Source: an uncultured Dongia sp. (GTDB taxonomy: Bacteria; Pseudomonadota; Alphaproteobacteria; Dongiales; Dongiaceae). From it: DNA of 64,000 nucleotides. Below the pieces are notes generated by a model, which made no database searches, had not been told where the DNA came from, and was given only the letters and a program-made list of their open reading frames with translations. This document shows, piece by piece, positions 44,224 to 51,447 of the stretch (its first letter is position 1; each line of letters opens with the position of its first letter). A program made the position numbers and the translations under genes. The DNA lies in the NCBI RefSeq assembly GCF_936916975.1, contig NZ_CAKZGO010000020.1:1-64000 (forward strand), read 5' to 3'.

Positions 44224-45041
44224 GTAGCCTTGGCGGGCGAATAGAACACGGTGGGATCGGCGAGCAGGCCCTTCAACGTGCCCTCCAGCTTCGCCGTCCA
44301 GCGCGAGATGCCGGCCTCGTCGCTGATGAGGTCCTGGCGGATTTCGATGAGCGCATGGGGCAGGCTCATCTCCTCGGCATGGGCGATGATCGAGAAGCCA
44401 TGTTCGTCACGGCCGGAGTAAGGCTCGTTATCACCCACCGTGACATTGGGCAGTTGCGTGAGACGCGCCATCAACGGCACCGGCAAGCGTGGATCGCGGT
44501 TCCACAGCACCCCGAAATGCCAAGGGCGCTGGAAGCCGTTCATGACCGGCGTGAAGCTGTGCAGCGACAGGATCGCGGGCAGGACGCCACCGGCCAGCTT
44601 CGCCTTGATCAGCTTGTCGACAGCGATGTGATAGGGGCGGAAGATCTCCTGCGCCCGCTGCGCCCGCGCCTTCGCATCTAGGCCGGCATTGCCGGGAATA
44701 TAGGTGCGATCGGATTCCTGGGCGATCGAGGTCGGGTCGTCGAGCCGGCGATTGCAGTCGATCACCAGGCGCGAATAATTCGCCATGGCGCAGGGTGCAT
44801 CGAGATTGCGCGACAGGATGGCGGCCACCCCGGCGATGCCGATATCCCAGGCAATGTGCTGGTCAAGCTCGGCCTGGGACAGTCCCAGATTGCCGAGTTT
44901 GCGCGGGAACGCCCGGCCGGCATGATCACAGAACAGGATGAGCGGCGCCTTGCCCGTTTCGTTGAGCAACGTGAAGGGCGGCGGATCGGCGGGACCCAGC
45001 AGCCTGTCGTTGTAGTAGTCGGTCGAGCTGAATTGCGACAT
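44220..45041 (-). CDS. N-formylglutamate amidohydrolase family protein
   Basis: Zinc amidohydrolase of the FGase (HutG-like) family, 273 residues from the ATG at 45041; in-frame codons further upstream would add an unconserved leader. Typical motifs: LILFCDHAGRAFPRKL (about 34-49, with the metal-binding HAG), LVIDCNRRLDDPTSI, AILSLHSFTPVMNG and the C-terminal ALIEIRQDLI. The family hydrolyses N-formylglutamate to glutamate and formate, or related acyl-glutamates. No other hut genes are present, so histidine degradation is not supported by context. It is first in an operon with the GCS2 ligase and DUF1244 protein. Confidence 0.88.
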   Translation of the reverse strand: MSQFSSTDYYNDRLLGPADPPPFTLLNETGKAPLILFCDHAGRAFPRKLGNLGLSQAELDQHIAWDIGIAGVAAILSRNLDAPCAMANYSRLVIDCNRRLDDPTSIAQESDRTYIPGNAGLDAKARAQRAQEIFRPYHIAVDKLIKAKLAGGVLPAILSLHSFTPVMNGFQRPWHFGVLWNRDPRLPVPLMARLTQLPNVTVGDNEPYSGRDEHGFSIIAHAEEMSLPHALIEIRQDLISDEAGISRWTAKLEGTLKGLLADPTVFYSPAKAT

Positions 45042-45261
45042 GGCCTCGTCAATGGTCTTGGTGCAAAGGGGGTGGCTGGACGGCGCCGGGCTAGCATAGA
45101 AGAGGCCAACGCGCCTGTCATCAAGGCGGCACCCAGCGGGGCTCCGCGCCGCATAAGGGCACAAATGCGTCGCGGCTTTGCTTGACCTCGGCGCGGCGGG
45201 CTTTCTACTGTCTGCCGGACAAGATCGGGGAAAACCCCGCGATCAGGGGAACACCGGGGCC

Positions 45262-46521
45262 ATGACTGAAACCGAGCTGCTGAAGCGGATGTTTGCCGCC
45301 GCCATCGCCGCGGTCGATCCGCTGCAGATCCTCAAGCCCCACCTGCCGGCTAAGCCGAAGGGCCGCACCATCGTCGTCGGCGCCGGCAAGGCCGCCGCTG
45401 CCATGGCGAAAGCCGTCGAGGCCGCCTGGTCCGGCGAGGTGGATGGCCTGGTGGTGACGCGCTACCAGCACGGTCTGCCCTGCCGCTCGATCGAGGTGGT
45501 CGAGGCAGCACACCCCGTGCCGGATGAGAAAGGCCAGCAGGCGGCGCGGCGCATCCTGGAAAAGGTCCAGGGCCTCAGCGCCGACGATCTGGTGCTGTGC
45601 CTCATCTCCGGCGGCGGCTCCGCCCTCCTCGCCATTCCCGGCGACGGCCTGACCCTCGCCGACAAGCAGATGGTCAACAAGGCGCTGCTGAAATCCGGCG
45701 CCAATATTGCCGAGATGAACTGCGTGCGGAAGCATCTCTCGGCCATCAAGGGCGGGCGCCTCGCTGCCGCCGCCTATCCGGCCAAGGTCGTGAGCCTGCT
45801 CATCTCCGACGTCCCCGGCGACGATCCCTCCGTGATCGGCTCCGGCCCGACGGTCGCCGACCCCTCGACCCGCGAGGACGCCATCGCCGTCTTCGCGAAA
45901 TACGGCATCGAAATGCCGCCCGCCGTGAAGGCCTATCTCAATAGCCCCGCTTGCGAAACGCCCAAACCCGGCGATCCGCGCCTCGCCTCCGTCGAGACCC
46001 GCATGCTGGGCACGCCGCAACACGCCCTCGACGCCGCCGCCAAAGTGGCGCTAGCTGCCGGCTACACCCCGCTCATTCTGGGTGATCTCGAGGGCGAGGC
46101 GCGGGATGTGGCCCTGGTCCATGCCGGCATCGCGCGCCAGATCGCGCGTCACGGCCAGCCGGCGGCAGCGCCTGTCGCCCTCATTTCCGGCGGCGAAACG
46201 ACGGTCACCGTGCGCGGCAAGGGTCGCGGCGGGCGCAATGCGGAGTTCCTGCTGGCCCTCTGCGTGGCGCTGGGCGGTCATAAGGGCATATATGCCGCGG
46301 CCGGCGACACCGACGGCATCGATGGCACCGAGGATAATGCCGGCGCGGTTCTGACACCTGATAGTATAGCCCGCGCCGCCGATAAGGGCTTGAGTGCCAA
46401 GGCCTTACTGGCCGACAATGACGGCTATGGATTCTTCTCGGCCCTGGGGGACCTCATCGTCACGGGACCGACACGAACCAACGTCAATGATATCCGCGTC
46501 ATCCTGATCAATAAGGCATAA
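45262..46521 (+). CDS. Glycerate 2-kinase (MOFRL/GckA-type)
   Basis: Kinase phosphorylating D-glycerate to 2-phosphoglycerate, 419 residues from the ATG at 45262. The family was once annotated as hydroxypyruvate reductase (TtuD). The N-terminal domain has KGRTIVVGAGKAAAAMAKA (about 33-51) and LISGGGSALL (about 115-124). The C-terminal MOFRL domain shows GKGRGGRNAEFLLA and GDTDGIDGTEDNAGA. Pyruvate kinase follows after only 3 bases, and 2-phosphoglycerate is two steps from its substrate PEP, so the pair forms a glycerate-to-pyruvate branch. The divergent neighbour is the N-formylglutamate amidohydrolase gene. Confidence 0.92.
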   Translation: MTETELLKRMFAAAIAAVDPLQILKPHLPAKPKGRTIVVGAGKAAAAMAKAVEAAWSGEVDGLVVTRYQHGLPCRSIEVVEAAHPVPDEKGQQAARRILEKVQGLSADDLVLCLISGGGSALLAIPGDGLTLADKQMVNKALLKSGANIAEMNCVRKHLSAIKGGRLAAAAYPAKVVSLLISDVPGDDPSVIGSGPTVADPSTREDAIAVFAKYGIEMPPAVKAYLNSPACETPKPGDPRLASVETRMLGTPQHALDAAAKVALAAGYTPLILGDLEGEARDVALVHAGIARQIARHGQPAAAPVALISGGETTVTVRGKGRGGRNAEFLLALCVALGGHKGIYAAAGDTDGIDGTEDNAGAVLTPDSIARAADKGLSAKALLADNDGYGFFSALGDLIVTGPTRTNVNDIRVILINKA

Positions 46522-46524
46522 CCC

Positions 46525-47943
46525 ATGAGACGTCAGCGTAAGGCCAAGATCGTCGCCACCCTCGGCCCCTCCAGCTCCAGCGAGGCCGAGATCGAGGCGC
46601 TGTTCCTGGCCGGGGTGGATGTGTTCCGCCTCAATTTCTCCCATGGCAGCCATGCCGACCACAAGAAGCGCTACGACATCATCCGCTATATCGAGCAGGC
46701 GACCAAGCGGCCGATCGCGGTGCTGGTCGATCTGCAGGGGCCGAAACTGCGTGTCGGCCAGTTCAAGGAAGGCTCGGTGACGCTGACCGCGGGGCAGAAA
46801 TTCCGCTTCGACCTCGACCCCACCTTGGGCGACCAGAACCGGGCGCCCCTGCCGCATCCCGAAATCCTCTCGGCCCTGAAGCCCGGCGTCACCTTGCTGC
46901 TCGATGACGGCAAGCTGCGCATGCGCGTGAAGAAGGCCAGCAAGGATGCGGCCGAATGCGAGGTCGAGATCGGCGGCAAGCTCTCCGACCGCAAGGGCGT
47001 CAATGTGCCGGACGTCGTGCTGCCCTTGTCGCCGCTCACCAAGAAAGACCATGCCGATCTCATCTTCGCGCTCGATCTCGGCGCCGATTGGATCGCCCTC
47101 TCCTTCGTGCAGCGGCCGGAAGACGTGGCCGAAGCCCGCAAGCTCATCCAGGGCCGCGCCCGCATCATCTCGAAGCTGGAGAAGCCGGCCGCCATTGAGC
47201 GGCTGGATGAGATCGTCGAACTGTCGGATGCCGTGATGGTGGCGCGCGGCGATCTTGGCGTCGAAATGCCGGCCGAAGACGTGCCCAGTCTGCAGAAGCG
47301 CATCATCGCCGCCTGCCGCCTCGCGGGTAAACCCGTCGTGGTGGCAACGCAGATGCTGGATTCCATGGTCAATGCCCCGACGCCGACCCGTGCCGAGGCG
47401 TCTGACGTCGCAACCGCCGTCTATGACGGCGCCGATGCGGTGATGCTCTCGGCGGAAACCGCCAGCGGCCAGTTCCCGCTGGAATCGGTTGCCATGATGA
47501 ACCGCATCGCCGAACGCGTCGAACGCGATCCCTTCTACCGCCGCATCCTCGAAGCGCAGCGCCTCGACCATGCCGCGACGGAATCGGATGCGATCAGCCA
47601 GGCCGCGGCCCAGGTCGCCCACACGCTGTCGGCAGCAGCCATCGTCACTTATACGACCTCCGGCTCCACGGGCCTGCGCATGGCGCGCGAGCGGCCGGAA
47701 GTGCCGATCATGTGTCTCACCTCGAAGCTGCAGACGGCGCGCAACATGGCGCTGGTCTGGGGCACGCATTGCGTCGTGACGGCAGACCTCAAGCGTTTTT
47801 CGGAAATGGCCGACAAGGCCTGCCGCCTCGCCTTGCGCGAAGGCTTCGCCAAGGCCGGCGAACGCATCGTGGTGACGGCCGGTGTACCGCTCGGCACGCC
47901 AGGCTCCACGAACATTCTACGCGTCGCCTGGGTCGAGGAGTAA
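46525..47943 (+). CDS. pyk: Pyruvate kinase
   Basis: Converts phosphoenolpyruvate and ADP to pyruvate and ATP. At 472 residues it is close to the usual bacterial length. Visible motifs: KIVATLGPSS (8-17), VFRLNFSHG (about 33-41), LVDLQGPKLRVG, the PEP/metal site around ISKLEKPAAIE with MVARGDLGVE (about 239-248), and VATQMLDSMVNAPTPTRAE (about 272-290). The C-terminal domain has TTSGSTGLRMARERPEV and GTTNI-like PGSTNILRV at the end. It starts 3 bases after the glycerate kinase stop and likely shares its transcript. Confidence 0.96.
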   Translation: MRRQRKAKIVATLGPSSSSEAEIEALFLAGVDVFRLNFSHGSHADHKKRYDIIRYIEQATKRPIAVLVDLQGPKLRVGQFKEGSVTLTAGQKFRFDLDPTLGDQNRAPLPHPEILSALKPGVTLLLDDGKLRMRVKKASKDAAECEVEIGGKLSDRKGVNVPDVVLPLSPLTKKDHADLIFALDLGADWIALSFVQRPEDVAEARKLIQGRARIISKLEKPAAIERLDEIVELSDAVMVARGDLGVEMPAEDVPSLQKRIIAACRLAGKPVVVATQMLDSMVNAPTPTRAEASDVATAVYDGADAVMLSAETASGQFPLESVAMMNRIAERVERDPFYRRILEAQRLDHAATESDAISQAAAQVAHTLSAAAIVTYTTSGSTGLRMARERPEVPIMCLTSKLQTARNMALVWGTHCVVTADLKRFSEMADKACRLALREGFAKAGERIVVTAGVPLGTPGSTNILRVAWVEE

Positions 47944-48206
47944 GACGGCGACGCGCTTCTGATCCTTCGCCCGCGTAGTGGATTGCATTAGGATTTGGCA
48001 TCCATGCGCGCAGCTCCAGTCGGCCGACACAATAGCGAAGAGCGGTAGGACAACCCCCAGCAGCTCGTCTAACGGACATGGCGTCGAGTCCGTGCCCAGG
48101 CGACGATCCAACGCGGAATTCGGCCCGAAGGAGACCTGACATTCCACCGGGTTCTGCGCCTGTGCAGGCTGTTGCCAACCAGCTGGGGGTCAACTATACA
48201 CTCGCG

Positions 48207-48890
48207 ATGATGCTGCCTCATATGCCAGCCGCCGTGATCTTCGACATGGACGGGCTCATTTTCGATACGGAAACACTCTATCAAGAGGCGTTTCTGGCGG
48301 CAGCCGCCGCCGGGGGTCACGACCTGCCGACCGCGGTCATACAAGGCACCATCGGCGTGCCTTGGGCCCGGAGCCGCGCATTGCTTCTGGAACAGATGGG
48401 GTCAGATTTTCCCATAGACCAATATTTCGCACAGATGGTCGGCCATTTCGAGTTGCTGGCCGCCACGCAGCTCCGGCTGAAGCCCGGCGTCGTCGAACTT
48501 CTCGACTTTCTTGACCAACTCGAAATGCCACGATGTATCGCGACGTCGTCGGCCCACTCGACGGTGCAGAGCCATCTCTCCGCCCATGGCTTGGCCGACC
48601 GTTTCCATGCGGTCATCGGACACGGCGATTATGTCACCGGCAAACCCTCACCCGATCCGTTCCTGACGGCTGCGCAACGCCTCGGTGTGGACGCCGCGCG
48701 GTGCCTGGCTCTGGAAGATTCCCACAACGGAGTCCGCGCCGCATCATCTGCCGGCATGATGACTTTGATGATTCCCGATCTTCTTAGCCCAACGCCAGAA
48801 ATCCGATCCCTCTGCACAGGCGTTGTCAACGACCTGCATGCCGTCCGCGCACTCATCCTGTCCGCGGCGGCCACGGTCATCACTGGGTGA
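48207..48890 (+). CDS. HAD family hydrolase (beta-phosphoglucomutase-like)
   Basis: HAD-superfamily phosphatase of subclass I, 227 residues from the ATG at 48207; a start at 48222 (MPAAVIFDMDG) is also possible. The four motifs are clear: nucleophile in VIFDMDGLIFDTE, the threonine/serine motif in CIATSSAHS, lysine in VTGKPSPDPF, and the acidic pair in CLALEDSHNGVRAA. The helical cap (about 20-90) is of the beta-phosphoglucomutase/phosphoglycolate type. DMDGLIFDTE favours a sugar-phosphate phosphatase, but the substrate is not known. No convincing ribosome binding site was seen. It is convergent with a second HAD gene. Confidence 0.87.
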   Translation: MMLPHMPAAVIFDMDGLIFDTETLYQEAFLAAAAAGGHDLPTAVIQGTIGVPWARSRALLLEQMGSDFPIDQYFAQMVGHFELLAATQLRLKPGVVELLDFLDQLEMPRCIATSSAHSTVQSHLSAHGLADRFHAVIGHGDYVTGKPSPDPFLTAAQRLGVDAARCLALEDSHNGVRAASSAGMMTLMIPDLLSPTPEIRSLCTGVVNDLHAVRALILSAAATVITG

Positions 48891-48969
48891 CGGATTCTAC
48901 CCAATGGCACCAAAGGCGAGGAACGGGCATTAGGTCGCTTGCTTACACGTGACGGCGGCAGCCACGGAA

Positions 48970-49632
48970 CTACCTCTCATTCAACATCGCGAACACCGTC
49001 CGGGCGAGATCGACCGGTGACTCCACCAATTGGTCCGCGCCGGCCGTTTCAAGTTCCTCTCGGCTGCCATAGCCCCAGAGGACGCCAAGCCCGCGCATGC
49101 CGACCGCCTGGGCGCCGGCGATATCATGCCGGCGATCGCCAACCATCAAGCAGTGAGACGGCGAAAGATCATGCTTGGCCAGAATATGGGCAAGCAGTTC
49201 CGGCTTGTGATCCAGCTCGCCGCTCGGCACCGAGCCATGGATGCCATCGAAGTATGTGGAAAACTTCAGATGATCGAGGATGCTATTGGCGAACACCGCC
49301 CGTTTTGAGGTCGCGAGATAGATCGACAATCCGGCCCGCTTCATCTCTTCCAGGGCTTCGCCAATGCCCGGATAAGGCACGCTGCCGAGATACCCGCTAT
49401 CACCGTAATGCTGGCGATAGGCCGTGACGGCGTCATCCACTCTGTCATCGCCATATGACTGCAGCAAGGCTTGCAGAATTTCGTCGAGCGGCGGCCCGAT
49501 GAAGCGCCGTATATCGAGACCTTCATCCGGCTCATGCCCCAGCGCGCGCAGCGCCGCAAGGCAGCTTGCCAGAATGCCTGGATAGGAATCGATCAGGGTG
49601 CCGTCGAGATCGAGAAGAACCGTGTGATTCAT
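48970..49632 (-). CDS. HAD family hydrolase (phosphoglycolate phosphatase-like)
   Basis: HAD phosphatase of 220 residues from the ATG at 49632; the in-frame extension upstream lacks family sequence. Motif I is VLLDLDGTLIDSYPG (5-19), motif II LATSKRA (about 105-111), motif III in HKPELLAHILA, motif IV MVGDRRHDIAGAQ (about 159-171). The pattern DLDGTLIDS, GDRxHD and the size fit the Gph/YfbT-like group; close relatives hydrolyse phosphoglycolate or 5'-nucleotides. The reading direction is opposite to the HAD gene at 48207, and the two are not close paralogues by motif detail. Confidence 0.88.
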   Translation of the reverse strand: MNHTVLLDLDGTLIDSYPGILASCLAALRALGHEPDEGLDIRRFIGPPLDEILQALLQSYGDDRVDDAVTAYRQHYGDSGYLGSVPYPGIGEALEEMKRAGLSIYLATSKRAVFANSILDHLKFSTYFDGIHGSVPSGELDHKPELLAHILAKHDLSPSHCLMVGDRRHDIAGAQAVGMRGLGVLWGYGSREELETAGADQLVESPVDLARTVFAMLNER

Positions 49633-49681
49633 GATCCGAAGGTAGCAGCCAAAAGCAAACGAGGACAAGGTCGTTTGGTTT

Positions 49682-49939
49682 TTACTTCGGGTCGATCGCA
49701 ACAGGGGCCGCGTCTGGCTTCATCTTCAGTCTATTGGTGCGGTCGCGACGATTTGAACGGCCCCCAAATCGCAGCCAGCGCAGGCATCCCCGCGCGCACG
49801 CATTGAAGAAAGCGGCAATCGCCTTCTGCCGCTCTGCCGATGCCCGACGCCGAATTCGCGCCCGGAACCGTGCCTGCTGCGCGGGACTGAGTTGCACATA
49901 ATCGCGCAGCTGCGCGTCATAATCCTCGATATCGCCCAT
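49682..49939 (-). CDS. Small basic protein of unknown function
   Basis: An 85-residue protein with GCGGAGATC before its ATG. The N-terminus is acidic (MGDIEDYDAQLRDYVQLSP), the middle strongly basic and helical (ARFRARIRRRASAERQKA), followed by an amphipathic stretch FFNACARGCLRWLRFGG and a basic tail. It could bind nucleic acid or a membrane surface. I do not recognise the family, though short Arg-rich proteins of this type are common next to regulators in alphaproteobacteria. It is divergent from the LysR gene with 105 bases between starts. Confidence 0.55.
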   Translation of the reverse strand: MGDIEDYDAQLRDYVQLSPAQQARFRARIRRRASAERQKAIAAFFNACARGCLRWLRFGGRSNRRDRTNRLKMKPDAAPVAIDPK

Positions 49940-50016
49940 GCCGATCTCCGCTTGGCGTGACGATCGCGCCCAAGTGAAATTTAGCTCTGGTCGACATTCA
50001 TAAAAAATGATTAATT

Positions 50017-50030
50017 ATGATCCAAATCAT
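50017..50030. promoter_or_regulatory. Candidate LysR-type operator
   Basis: ATGAT-CCAA-ATCAT at 50017-50030 is a perfect inverted repeat inside an AT-rich stretch (50000-50030), ending 14 bases upstream of the LysR start codon. Autoregulating LysR proteins commonly bind such sites between divergent genes. The support is symmetry and position only. Confidence 0.4.
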
Positions 50031-50044
50031 CTTGCAGTGAGATT

Positions 50045-50947
50045 ATGGATTTGACCGATCTGGCCATTTTCCGGACCGTAGTAGAAGCTGGCGGAATCAC
50101 GCGGGCCGCTGAAAAGCTGCATCGGGTCCAATCCAACATCACCACCCGGATTCGCCTGCTGGAGGAGGATCTTGGAACGCAACTTTTCCTGCGGCAGGGA
50201 AAGAAACTGCATGTTTCACCCGCCGGCAGGATTTTACTGGACTACGCCAACCGGCTCCTCGCTCTCGCGGAGGAAACACGCGATGCTGTGCAGGACCACG
50301 TCCCACGCGGGCTGCTGCGGCTGGGTGCCATGGAAAGCACGGCCGCCGTCCGACTACCGGTTCCGCTAAGCCTCTATCATCGTCGCTTTCCAGCGGTATC
50401 GCTGGAATTGCAAACCGGCAATTCGGAGCAGCTGGTGAGCCTCGTCCTCGCCGGGGCGCTTGACGCTGCCTTGGTCGCTGAGCCGATCGCGACGGCGCCG
50501 TTCGATCTGTTGCCGATCTATGACGAGGAATTGGTGATCGCGGCCGCGGCGAGGCATCCCTCGATCAGGGCGCCGGGTTCCGGTGCACCGGCCACGATCC
50601 TGGCCTTCGAATCAGGCTGCCCCCACCGCAAGCGGCTGGAGGATTGGTTCGCCCGCGCCGGACATCGTCCGGCGCGCATTGTCGAGATGTCGTCCTATCA
50701 CGCGATGCTCGGATGCATTGCCGCCGGCATGGGGATGGCGCTCTTGCCGCGGGCTGTCCTCGACACCTTCCCGGAGAAGGGGCATGTCAGCATCCATCCC
50801 CTGCCGCCAGGCTACAACTACGCACGCACCTTGCTGATCTGGCGCAAGGGATTGCACTCGCCCAAGATCGCGGCGCTGGCAAAGATCCTGATTGAGACGA
50901 AACCGGTGACCATGGCCAGGAGGCAGCGCCGAGCGGGCAAAGCCTAG
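50045..50947 (+). CDS. LysR family transcriptional regulator
   Basis: DNA-binding regulator of 300 residues. The N-terminal winged helix-turn-helix (1-60) has LAIFRTVVEAGGITRAAEKL, QSNITTRIRLLEEDLGTQLF and the RQGKKLHVSPAG ending, as in the family. The C-terminal effector domain shows GAMESTAAVRLPVPLSLYH, the first-strand and helix pattern of the periplasmic-binding-like fold. The protein ends in a basic tail (MARRQRRAGKA). The likely target is its own promoter and the divergent small gene, based on the inverted repeat between them. It is convergent with the SnoaL-like gene, overlapping 4 bases. Confidence 0.92.
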   Translation: MDLTDLAIFRTVVEAGGITRAAEKLHRVQSNITTRIRLLEEDLGTQLFLRQGKKLHVSPAGRILLDYANRLLALAEETRDAVQDHVPRGLLRLGAMESTAAVRLPVPLSLYHRRFPAVSLELQTGNSEQLVSLVLAGALDAALVAEPIATAPFDLLPIYDEELVIAAAARHPSIRAPGSGAPATILAFESGCPHRKRLEDWFARAGHRPARIVEMSSYHAMLGCIAAGMGMALLPRAVLDTFPEKGHVSIHPLPPGYNYARTLLIWRKGLHSPKIAALAKILIETKPVTMARRQRRAGKA

Positions 50948-51396
50948 GCCAGCAGTGCGCGCAACTCCGCCGTCATCTTCGCGGCGAGTTCCGGCCGGCC
51001 GTGAAAGGCTGCCGGCGTGTTATGGAACAGCTCGATCCGCCAGCCATTATGCTGGTGCCGCGCGACCAGCGACTGGACCGCGTTGAGCGACGGATCGATA
51101 TCGCTTGCCCCGCGCGGCACCATGCCGGCAATGGCGCGCAGCAGCACGACATCGGCGGACAGCAACCGCACCTCGCGGATTTTCGCGACGTAGGTCGGCG
51201 TCGGATGGTTGGCGAAGATCGGGTGCAGATGCACCTCGATCTCGGACCGACCGTCGATAGCGCTGCCATCGAAACCGACGATACTGCCCTCGCCCGTGAA
51301 CAAAGCGGCAAAGCCCAGCGCATCCTGCCGATCCCAGCGATCAAGCAGCTGGCGATAGAGCATGCGCACGGCAATGTCGGGCAGATTGTCGGTCAT
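50944..51396 (-). CDS. SnoaL-like (SgcJ/EcaC) family protein
   Basis: NTF2-like cone-fold protein of 150 residues, SgcJ/EcaC oxidoreductase family. The pattern LLDRWDRQDALGFAALFT (about 18-35), EGSIVGFDGSAIDGRSEIEVHL, and the conserved DVVLLRAIAGMVPRGAS and WRIELFHNTPAAFHGRPE fit it well. Members have been annotated as enzymes of antibiotic pathways, but most occur alone with unknown substrate. The FHNTPAAFHGRPE ending is characteristic. It lies 51 bases downstream of the DUF2339 gene on the same strand. Confidence 0.87.
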   Translation of the reverse strand: MTDNLPDIAVRMLYRQLLDRWDRQDALGFAALFTGEGSIVGFDGSAIDGRSEIEVHLHPIFANHPTPTYVAKIREVRLLSADVVLLRAIAGMVPRGASDIDPSLNAVQSLVARHQHNGWRIELFHNTPAAFHGRPELAAKMTAELRALLA

Positions 51397-51447
51397 GGCG
51401 ATATTCTAGGGCTGGAAAAATCCCCAGGGCAACGCTTGGATATCCGA

